A stretch of 5,335 bases of DNA from Deltaproteobacteria bacterium (GTDB taxonomy: Bacteria; Desulfobacterota; Binatia; UBA9968), in contig JAHFAP010000220.1 of NCBI GenBank assembly GCA_023250495.1, positions 1-5,335 on the forward strand. Direction: 5' to 3'. Positions 1 through 5,025 of this stretch are shown here, piece by piece (the first letter of the stretch is position 1; each line of letters opens with the position of its first letter). A program made the translations under genes and the position numbers. The notes beneath the pieces were generated by a model. That model had not been told where the DNA came from. It was given only the letters and a program-made list of their open reading frames with translations, and ran no database searches.

Positions 1-2
1 GT

Positions 3-86
3 GCCGAGACCCACGTGAGCGAGATCAGCATTGGTGATTTCAAGCTCGCTCTTTCTGGCGTTGGCTTTCACGGTTATTCAACCTAA
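3..86 (+). CDS. C-terminal fragment of an unidentified protein (partial at left edge)
   Basis: One plus-strand frame is open from the window edge and codes for 27 residues, ending HGYST, before a tandem TAA TAG stop at 84-89. All other frames in this stretch, on both strands, meet stops. The mixed polar and hydrophobic composition and the double stop suggest the true end of a gene whose body lies to the left. It would be convergent with the PrpF-family gene, which ends 43 bp away. The fragment is too short to assign to a family and I do not recognise it. An open stretch of this length also arises easily by chance. Confidence 0.35.
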   Translation, partial: AETHVSEISIGDFKLALSGVGFHGYST

Positions 87-95
87 TAGATGAGG

Positions 96-124
96 GCTGA
101 CAGCTTTTTTGCTGATGGCTGATT
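96..124. repeat. GCTGA-rich intergenic spacer with a weak hairpin
   Basis: The motif GCTGA occurs at 96, 111 and 118, the last two as adjacent heptamers (GCTGATG, GCTGATT). CAGC (101-104) and GCTG (111-114) can pair around a T6 loop. An outer stem (95-99 with 116-120) is possible but relies on G.U pairs and is interrupted by an A-A mismatch. It lies between convergent genes, so it may help end transcription, but the T-run is in the loop and not after the stem. It is therefore not a canonical intrinsic terminator in either direction. Confidence 0.35.
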
Positions 125-129
125 GCTAT

Positions 130-1263
130 TTACCGCTCCGGCACGTAGACGTAGCCGTCCATTAGGAGGCGGGCGGTGCGCGCCAGCGCCGCCTTGGAGA
201 GCTGAAGTTTGCCGTTGTTCTCCGCGGTCTCGATCTCCACTTGGATAGTTCCTGACGGGTGGCCGATCCTTACGGCAGGCGGGTCAGTCGGTTGAACCTG
301 ACGGTAAATTTCGTTCACGATGGTTCCCTCGATCTTAGCCGCGGCGCCGAGACAGACCGCTCCGGTTACGGCGTAGGCCTTGTGCAACTTCTGCAGCGCG
401 GTCATGCGCGCGACGAGGTCAACCTCCGACGCTTCCACTTTTCCCTTGGGTGTCTGATAGGTCATGGGCGGAGAGACGAGGGCGATCTTGGGGACGCCGG
501 GACTTTTTTTGGTCGCCTCTTCTTTCTTGGCGATGCCCATGATCTCGGCCACCACCGAGCGGATCTCCTCGCATTTTTTCAATAGCGGGCCGTTGCCGGC
601 GATCTCTTCGAGCGTCTCGTTGCCTTTCAGCCCCAAATTCGTGGCGCGCACGAAGACAAACGGATTCGCAGCGTCCACCATGGAGACGGTGAGTCTGCCG
701 ACGGTGGGAAATTGAATCTCTTCGCTAACTTTTCCCGTGGGCAGGAGCTTTCCTGTCACGGCGCCGCCGGAATCGAGAAAATCGAGCAGGATCTTCGAGC
801 CGGCGCCGGGAGCGCCGTCGATGCGGAACTCCCCCTCGCTCTGGAACTCGCCGTCGCGCACCCGAAATTCCGCCACGATGATTTTTTTGGTGTTGGTGTT
901 GTAGATGCGCACCTTGGTGACCGGCTCTTTGGGCTCGATCAGACCTCGCAGCAAGGCGAACGGCCCGACCGCCGCTGACGTGTTACCGCAGTTGCCGGTG
1001 TAATCGATCACCGGCGATGCGATCCCGACATAGCCGAAGGTGTAGTTGATGTCCGTTCCCGGCACGCTGGGCGGGCCGATGTAAGCGACCTTGCTCGTGA
1101 GCGGGTCGGCACCGCCCAGGCCGTCGATCTGCCTGAAATCAGGGCTGCCGAAAGCGGCAAGGACCACCTGATCTCTTGCTTTAGATTCGCGCGGCAGATC
1201 CTTTTCCAGAAAAAAGATCGGCTTGCTCGTGCCGCCCCGATATATCGCGCATGGAATCTTCAT
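130..1263 (-). CDS. PrpF-family (DUF453) cis-trans isomerase / tautomerase
   Basis: The 377-residue protein belongs to the PrpF family, which has the diaminopimelate-epimerase-like fold and moves a proton on unsaturated carboxylates. Known members are 2-methylaconitate isomerase (PrpF), 3-methylitaconate delta-isomerase (Mii) and 4-oxalomesaconate tautomerase (GalD). Visible family marks are YRGGTSK at residues 8-14, TSK with Lys58, GNCGNTS with Cys92, DAANPFVFV at 197-205, the GAVC segment at 301-304 and RIGHPSG at 332-338. As I recall, Shewanella PrpF uses Lys73 and Cys107; the same 34-residue spacing separates Lys58 and Cys92 here, so the catalytic pair looks intact. Length is normal for the family. 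The ATG start follows a strong Shine-Dalgarno sequence. The gene is last in a minus-strand group after pyrR. No aconitase-like AcnD or 2-methylcitrate genes are in view, so the substrate is not settled and I give no gene symbol. Confidence 0.9.
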   Translation of the reverse strand: MKIPCAIYRGGTSKPIFFLEKDLPRESKARDQVVLAAFGSPDFRQIDGLGGADPLTSKVAYIGPPSVPGTDINYTFGYVGIASPVIDYTGNCGNTSAAVGPFALLRGLIEPKEPVTKVRIYNTNTKKIIVAEFRVRDGEFQSEGEFRIDGAPGAGSKILLDFLDSGGAVTGKLLPTGKVSEEIQFPTVGRLTVSMVDAANPFVFVRATNLGLKGNETLEEIAGNGPLLKKCEEIRSVVAEIMGIAKKEEATKKSPGVPKIALVSPPMTYQTPKGKVEASEVDLVARMTALQKLHKAYAVTGAVCLGAAAKIEGTIVNEIYRQVQPTDPPAVRIGHPSGTIQVEIETAENNGKLQLSKAALARTARLLMDGYVYVPER

Positions 1264-1266
1264 CGT

Positions 1267-1293
1267 TCACATCTCCTCTACTTCATATCTCAT
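1267..1293 (-). other. Possible 8-codon leader ORF upstream of the PrpF-family gene
   Basis: In the 70-bp spacer after pyrR, an ATG at 1293 opens a minus-strand frame reading MRYEVEEM and then TGA at 1269-1267. It has an AAGG five bases upstream, and its stop lies 3 nt before the PrpF-family ATG. Its last codons contain the Shine-Dalgarno of that gene, so translating it would compete with or couple to the downstream start. It may be chance: nothing beyond position and spacing supports it. Confidence 0.15.
1271..1279 (-). promoter_or_regulatory. Ribosome binding site of the PrpF-family gene
   Basis: On the minus strand this reads AGAGGAGAT, a near-consensus Shine-Dalgarno sequence. The GGAG core ends 9 nt before the ATG at 1263. 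It supports that start and indicates independent initiation within a probable polycistronic message. Confidence 0.7.
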
Positions 1294-1333
1294 AAAAACC
1301 TTAGTCGTCGCAACCGCGCTTTCCGAAGGCCGT

Positions 1334-1879
1334 TTATCTGCTGATCACCACTTCGTCCACTCTGTCCACCTCTTTGAGCCTGACCCTGACCTCGCCCTCA
1401 GCGGGCAGGTTGACCTTCTTGCCGACATAATTGGCCGCGATCGGCAGCTCGCGCCCGCCTCGGTCGATCAGGACCGCGAGATGAATCGCCTTCGGCCGGC
1501 CGAGGTCGATGAGATGGTCCACGGCGGCGCGCACGGTGCGGCCGGTGTTCAGAACATCGTCGACCAGAATGATCGTCTTGTTGGTGATGTCGAACGGAAT
1601 CCGGGTGTTGTCCACCTTTCCGCCGGGCAGGAGGGTGTTCAGATCGTCGCGGTAGAGCGTGATGTCCATCTCGCCCAGAGGAATCTCTTTGCCGCCGAGT
1701 TTTTTCATTATCCCGCACAGGCGCCTGGCGAGATGAATGCCCCGGGTCCTGATGCCGATAAAGGCGAGCTGCGCGGAGTCTTTGTGCTGCCTGAGAAGCT
1801 CCCGGCAGAAGCGCTCGAGGTTTTTTTTGATTTCCTGCCCGTTCAAGACCCGGGCGCTTTTCTTTTTAGCTCTGTTCAT
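1334..1879 (-). CDS. pyrR: PyrR-type bifunctional pyrimidine regulator / uracil phosphoribosyltransferase
   Basis: The 181-residue protein has the length of Bacillus subtilis PyrR and aligns to it along its whole length. PyrR proteins bind UMP/UTP and pyr mRNA in Gram-positive bacteria and also convert uracil and PRPP to UMP. Visible elements are TRG at residues 45-47, the flexible-loop motif DITLYRDDL at 72-80, the PRPP loop ILVDDVLNTGRT at 104-115, and GRPKAIHLAVLIDRGGRELPI from 127. Phosphoribosyltransferase residues look intact. Against the B. subtilis sequence from memory, several RNA-contact positions differ (T18 to Glu, H22 to Arg, H140 to Gly, R146 to Ala), so the protein may work mainly as UPRT or with a different regulatory target. 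The ATG lies inside the end of the amidase gene with a 14-bp overlap and only a weak Shine-Dalgarno, suggesting translational coupling. No pyrB or pyrC is in view. Confidence 0.92.
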   Translation of the reverse strand: MNRAKKKSARVLNGQEIKKNLERFCRELLRQHKDSAQLAFIGIRTRGIHLARRLCGIMKKLGGKEIPLGEMDITLYRDDLNTLLPGGKVDNTRIPFDITNKTIILVDDVLNTGRTVRAAVDHLIDLGRPKAIHLAVLIDRGGRELPIAANYVGKKVNLPAEGEVRVRLKEVDRVDEVVISR

Positions 1880-3167
1880 AGGCCACGCGCACCATCGTCT
1901 CCAGCAGAATCTGAGCCCCCAGGCAGATCTCTTCAGGGTCGGTCCACTCCAGGGGGCTGTGGCTGATGCCTTTTTTGCTGGGCACGAAGATCATGCCGGC
2001 GCGGGTAATCTTGGCCATCTGCATCGCGTCGTGACCCGCGCCCGAGGGCATAATCTCATAGGGGACCCTTTTTCCCTCGCAGATCTCTTTTATCAGAGGG
2101 AGCAAGCTCTCATCCAGAGCCACAGGCTCCTCGGATCGGATCGGCAGGATCTCCACGGTGATATTTCTCGTTGCGGCGATCTCTCTCGCGCGGCTTTGGA
2201 CCAGCCGGGCGACCCGCGCCTTGGCCTCACCGGAGATGCTGCGGATGTCGACGGACAGCTCCGCCTTTCCGGGAATGGCGTTGATGACCCCGGGCTCGAT
2301 CTTCATCGCGCCGACAGTGCCAACGACCCGCCCTTTTTCCATCGCGGAATATTTGCTGCAGAGCTCTTCGATGTAGGTGATCAGCTGCGCGGCTGCGACC
2401 AGCGCGTCTTTTCTCATCTCCATCGGCGTCGTGCCGGAGTGGTCCGCCTGTCCCGTGAAGATGACTCTGAGACGGGTCGGCGCCGCGATCGCCGTAACGA
2501 TGCCGATCTTCTTTTTTTTCGCCTCAAGCACAGGCCCCTGCTCTATGTGAAGCTCGAGATAGGCCTTGACCGAGTTGGGGTCTCGCCTGAGCGACGGCAG
2601 ATTGTCTCGATAAACGCCCATGCTCGCCAGGACGTCCTCCAACTTGGTGCCGTGAGCGTCCACGGCGTTGGCCAAGTCTTCCATGCGCACCTGGCCGGCG
2701 AGCAGGCTGCTGCCGAGGGTTGAGAAGCCGAAGCGGCTCGACTCCTCGCCGACGAAGCAGACGACTTCGACCGGGCAGGGGAGGGGGACGCGATTATCCT
2801 TGAGTGTCCTGACCGCTTCCAGAGCGCCGATCACGCCCACCGGCCCATCGAATTTGCCGCCTTGCCTTACGCTGTCTAGATGAGAGCCTGCCAGCACCGC
2901 CGCTGCCTTGGGATTGGCGCCGTTCAGCCGGCCGAAGATATTTCCGATTCTATCAACGTGGACTTTGAGACCGGCCTGCGTCATCAAGTGAATCAAGAGC
3001 TGCCTGCTCCTCAGCTCTTTGATTGAGAAAACCAGGCGCGTCACCGAGCCGTGGTCGCCCAGGCCGATCCTGGAGATGGCATTGAGGTCGCTGAGCAGGC
3101 GCTGCTTGTTGATGACGACGCTTTCGGAAAGAAGATATCTCTGGTCTTCCTGGCGGCGCAAATTCAT
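1866..3167 (-). CDS. M20-family Zn-dependent amidase (N-carbamoyl-amino acid hydrolase / allantoate amidohydrolase type)
   Basis: The 433-residue protein is a peptidase-M20-fold amidase of the group containing L-N-carbamoylase, beta-ureidopropionase and allantoate amidohydrolase. These cleave carbamoyl or ureido C-N bonds with two divalent metals. All family marks are present: GSHLDSV with His96, GGKFDGPVGV with Asp107, the Glu141-Glu142 pair in EESSRFG, LHIEQGP with His207, the lid/dimerisation motif ADHSGTTPM around His243, SGAGHDA with His379, and ISHSPLEWT with His403. I chose the ATG at 3167 (MNLRRQ). An open frame continues to 3284, but the extra 39 residues look non-coding, and that start would overlap the pyrE start on the other strand. 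Only a weak AGGG precedes the ATG, and a TAGAAT hexamer lies 7 bp upstream. It is first in the minus-strand group and overlaps pyrR. Substrate choice within the family cannot be read from motifs; a ureide from pyrimidine or purine breakdown is the contextual guess. Confidence 0.9.
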   Translation of the reverse strand: MNLRRQEDQRYLLSESVVINKQRLLSDLNAISRIGLGDHGSVTRLVFSIKELRSRQLLIHLMTQAGLKVHVDRIGNIFGRLNGANPKAAAVLAGSHLDSVRQGGKFDGPVGVIGALEAVRTLKDNRVPLPCPVEVVCFVGEESSRFGFSTLGSSLLAGQVRMEDLANAVDAHGTKLEDVLASMGVYRDNLPSLRRDPNSVKAYLELHIEQGPVLEAKKKKIGIVTAIAAPTRLRVIFTGQADHSGTTPMEMRKDALVAAAQLITYIEELCSKYSAMEKGRVVGTVGAMKIEPGVINAIPGKAELSVDIRSISGEAKARVARLVQSRAREIAATRNITVEILPIRSEEPVALDESLLPLIKEICEGKRVPYEIMPSGAGHDAMQMAKITRAGMIFVPSKKGISHSPLEWTDPEEICLGAQILLETMVRVAYEQS

Positions 3168-3268
3168 AAACCCTATTCTACCAGTTTCGGGTCCTGCAGA
3201 AAAACTGCTCCTTCTAGGCCAATGGATTATCTTGGAAAAGGGAAGGGGGTGTGTTATTGGAGAGGCGG
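3168..3268. promoter_or_regulatory. Divergent promoter region between the amidase-pyrR-PrpF group and pyrE
   Basis: This 101-bp spacer must hold the start signals for both divergent units. On the minus strand TAGAAT (3180-3175) resembles a -10 box but has no good -35 at 17 bp and lies only 7 bp from the ATG. On the plus strand TATCTT (3228-3233) is a weak -10 candidate, also without a convincing -35. GCAG-A5-CTGC (3196-3208) is a small inverted repeat that could be an operator half or chance. I see no PyrR binding loop and no attenuator-like terminator here. Confidence 0.4.
3259..3265 (+). promoter_or_regulatory. Ribosome binding site deciding the pyrE start
   Basis: GGAGAGG lies with its GGAG core 6 nt before the ATG at 3269, which is ideal spacing. 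It favours that ATG over the in-frame GTG at 3251, whose purine-rich GGAAGGGGGT lead-in sits directly against the start codon with almost no spacer. Confidence 0.7.
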
Positions 3269-3937
3269 ATGAACGAAGTTGCAAACAAAATCGCGGAAAT
3301 GCTCCTTCGAACAGAAGCTATCCAGGTCTATCGAGAGCGACCCTTCGTCTTCGTCTCCGGCAGGGTCTCACCGGTGTACATCGACTGCCGGCGATTGCTC
3401 TCTTTCCCCGATGTCCGCGAGGAGATCATCAGTCAGATGGCGAAAAAGGCTGAGACGGAGATCGGGCTCAATGCGATCGACGTCGTTGCCGGAGGAGAGA
3501 CCGCCGGTATCCCGTACGCCGCCTTTGTATCGCAGAAACTGAAGAAACCGATGATCTACATCCGCAAGCAGCCAAAGGGGTACGGCGGGACCAAGCAGAT
3601 CGAGGGCATCCTTGAGGCGGACCAGCGGGTCTTACTGGTCGAAGATCTGATCACGGATGGGATGAGCAAGCTGCGCTTCAACATCGGAATACGGGGGGCG
3701 GGATCCAAGATCACCCATTGTCTCTGCATCTTTGAGTACAGCTCCGATACTCTCGACCTCCATGAGGGAAAGAAGAATCTGGCCGAGCACGACATTCAGT
3801 TGCACACGCTCGCAAACTGGGATCACGTCCTGAGCGCTGGCCTCAGCAAGAAGTACCTGAGCAACGAAGCGAGCAAGCAGATCCTCGATTTTCTTAAAGA
3901 CCCCGAGAACTGGGGCCGCAAGATGGGCTTCGTCTGA
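3269..3937 (+). CDS. pyrE: Orotate phosphoribosyltransferase (OPRT)
   Basis: The 222-residue protein is an OPRT, which in the cytoplasm makes orotidine-5'-phosphate from orotate and PRPP, the fifth step of de novo UMP synthesis. Visible parts are the substrate segment FVFVSGRVSPVYIDCR (26-41), GGETAGIPYA (75-84), the catalytic loop from RKQPKGYGG (99-107) to IEG (111-113), and the PRPP loop VLLVEDLITDGMSK (121-134). Arg99, Lys100 and Lys103 match the E. coli catalytic-loop numbering, but Asp104 is Gly and His105 is Tyr, and the lysine before SG (E. coli Lys26) is Val. The KGYG and TDG-x-SK variants resemble, from memory, a subfamily common in Alphaproteobacteria, so I expect an active enzyme. 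It is divergent from the amidase-pyrR group and shares its promoter region. No pyrF follows; the next gene is convergent. A paralogue acting on another orotate-like base is possible. Confidence 0.88.
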   Translation: MNEVANKIAEMLLRTEAIQVYRERPFVFVSGRVSPVYIDCRRLLSFPDVREEIISQMAKKAETEIGLNAIDVVAGGETAGIPYAAFVSQKLKKPMIYIRKQPKGYGGTKQIEGILEADQRVLLVEDLITDGMSKLRFNIGIRGAGSKITHCLCIFEYSSDTLDLHEGKKNLAEHDIQLHTLANWDHVLSAGLSKKYLSNEASKQILDFLKDPENWGRKMGFV

Positions 3938-4024
3938 AAAAGTTTAAGGGTTTCAGGGTTACAGGGTTAAAGGGTTCAACCGTTCCCAACCCTGAAACTC
4001 TTAAACCCTTCAACCCTTAAACAC
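3937..4024. terminator. Long hairpin between convergent genes, probable bidirectional terminator
   Basis: GTTTAAGGGTTTCAGGGTT (3942-3960) pairs with AACCCTGAAACTCTTAAAC (3988-4006): 19 positions, with a single mismatch that is a G.U pair in the plus-strand transcript. The loop is 27 nt. A second register pairs 3942-3952 with 4012-4022 perfectly over 11 bp. On the minus strand the stem is followed by a T5 run (complement of 3941-3937), which makes a plausible terminator for the binding-protein gene ending at 4026. On the plus strand the run after the stem is weak (CACTTTATC), so termination of pyrE is less certain. Confidence 0.7.
3947..4019. repeat. Mirrored 8-bp tandem repeat array
   Basis: The left half holds four consecutive 8-bp units of the form AGGGTTNN (3947, 3955, 3963, 3971). 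After a 9-bp centre (ACCGTTCCC, 3979-3987), the right half holds four units of the form AACCCTNN (3988, 3996, 4004, 4012), with one C-to-T change at the second. The right half is the reverse-complement form of the left. Because units are interchangeable, arms can pair in several registers spaced by 8 bp. Confidence 0.8.
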
Positions 4025-4025
4025 T

Positions 4026-5015
4026 TTATCCCTTCGGGTAAAGTTCTTTGAAGAAGCCTTCCTTTTCCAGCTCGTTCAGAAACCTCATGTTGATGAAGTC
4101 TTCCGCCTTCTTGTCCTTAGCCGCGGGCAGCCGCCTGGTCAGCTCGTCAACGGCATAGCGAAACCCCTGCATGTCGGGGAAGGCCCGGCGATCAGTGGTC
4201 TGGGCGTAGCTGGCATAGGTGGCCTCGAGGATCTCCGGGTCGGTGATCTTCAAGTACTTGGCCATGATCTTCTTGGTCCCTTCTTTGTTGGTGAAGCCAT
4301 AGTGGATGCCGGCAATGAATCCTTTGAGGCAGTTCTTCACCAGCTGCGGATTCTCCCGGATCACGCGGTCCGTGGTCTCGACGACCTGCTGGGGATACGG
4401 AATCGAAAGCTCCGCCAGGTTAACGAGGACGTTGAAGCCCTGTTTTTTGGCTGTGATATCAAAAGGCGGCGCGATGATGGTGGCCTCGATGCTGCCGGCT
4501 ACTAATCCCTGGAAGCGGCTTGGCTGGGCGCCCATCTGGATGATCGTGACGTCCTTCGCTGGATTGAGGCCGACTTTTTCCAGCAGCAGCCGGACTGCCG
4601 TGTCGGTGTTGGAGCCGAAGCGGCTGATGGCGATTTTCTTTCCTTTGAGTTGCTCCAAGCTCGTAATGCCCTTGGCCGTGATCAAGTTGTATGGGAGCGT
4701 GTTGATGTAACCAGCGACGGCGATCGTATCGGCTCCTGCCGAACGGGATGCGATCGTGACCGGGCCAGAGGTGATGGAAAATTTAACCTCTCCGGCCAGC
4801 GCGGCCTGGGCCAGGAGCGAGCCTCCCTCGAAGAGCACCAGCCTCGCGTCGATTCCGTATTTCTGAAAGAGACCGGCGTCCCTGGCGACGAACGGATGAA
4901 TGAGAGCCCCCGACAATCCCGCGACTCCCACGACCACCGGCGTCTGGGTTTGCGCCGGCAACGGGAGAGGCAGGAGCAGGAACAGGGCAACCGACAGTGC
5001 GGCTAAATTTTTCAC
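4026..5015 (-). CDS. NMT1/THI5-like ABC transporter periplasmic substrate-binding protein
   Basis: The 329-residue protein has a Sec signal peptide (MKN, a long Leu/Ala/Pro core to about residue 20, then PAQTQ) with no lipobox cysteine, so it should be a soluble periplasmic protein. The mature part has the NMT1/SsuA-like pattern: an N-terminal strand VVVGVAGLSG, then HPFVARDAGLFQKYGID and VLFEGGSLLAQAALAGEVKF from about residue 64, ITSLEQLKGKKIAISRFGS around 120-135, and the hinge stretch GSIEATIIAPPFDITAKKQGF. This superfamily binds small ligands such as sulfonates, nitrate, and pyrimidine or thiamine precursors; the ligand here is not readable. The start is a GTG at 5015 with AGGA six bases upstream. 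It lies 8 bp after the molybdenum hydroxylase stop, so the two are probably cotranscribed. No permease or ATPase gene is in view. Confidence 0.9.
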   Translation of the reverse strand: MKNLAALSVALFLLLPLPLPAQTQTPVVVGVAGLSGALIHPFVARDAGLFQKYGIDARLVLFEGGSLLAQAALAGEVKFSITSGPVTIASRSAGADTIAVAGYINTLPYNLITAKGITSLEQLKGKKIAISRFGSNTDTAVRLLLEKVGLNPAKDVTIIQMGAQPSRFQGLVAGSIEATIIAPPFDITAKKQGFNVLVNLAELSIPYPQQVVETTDRVIRENPQLVKNCLKGFIAGIHYGFTNKEGTKKIMAKYLKITDPEILEATYASYAQTTDRRAFPDMQGFRYAVDELTRRLPAAKDKKAEDFINMRFLNELEKEGFFKELYPKG

Positions 5016-5021
5016 TATGTT

Positions 5022-5025
5022 TCCT
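5022..5025 (-). promoter_or_regulatory. Ribosome binding site of the binding-protein gene, overlapping the upstream stop codon
   Basis: On the minus strand the upstream stop TAG runs into GA, giving AGGA with a 6-nt spacer to the GTG at 5015. This supports the GTG start and suggests that a ribosome finishing the hydroxylase subunit could re-initiate here. Confidence 0.6.

Noticed and set aside
2508..2522. A8 run on the minus strand in the Lys-rich stretch EAKKKKIG of the amidase, as a slippage or phase-variation site
   Set aside because: The frame is intact and family motifs continue in frame on both sides. A similar A8 occurs in pyrR, so it more likely reflects Lys codon use.
1223..2723. 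Long plus-strand open frames opposite pyrR and the amidase
   Set aside because: They lie antisense to genes with complete family motifs, show no recognisable domain and have skewed Arg/His/Asp-rich composition typical of shadow frames.
3177..3268. PyrR-dependent attenuator or other riboswitch upstream of pyrE
   Set aside because: Only a 4-bp stem (3196-3208) is visible, with no PyrR binding-loop consensus and no terminator/antiterminator pair.
3942..4022. CRISPR array or telomere repeat
   Set aside because: Units are 8 bp with no spacers, so it is not CRISPR. It resembles plant TTTAGGG telomeres only superficially: the period is 8, there are few units, the orientation flips midway, and it lies between bacterial genes.
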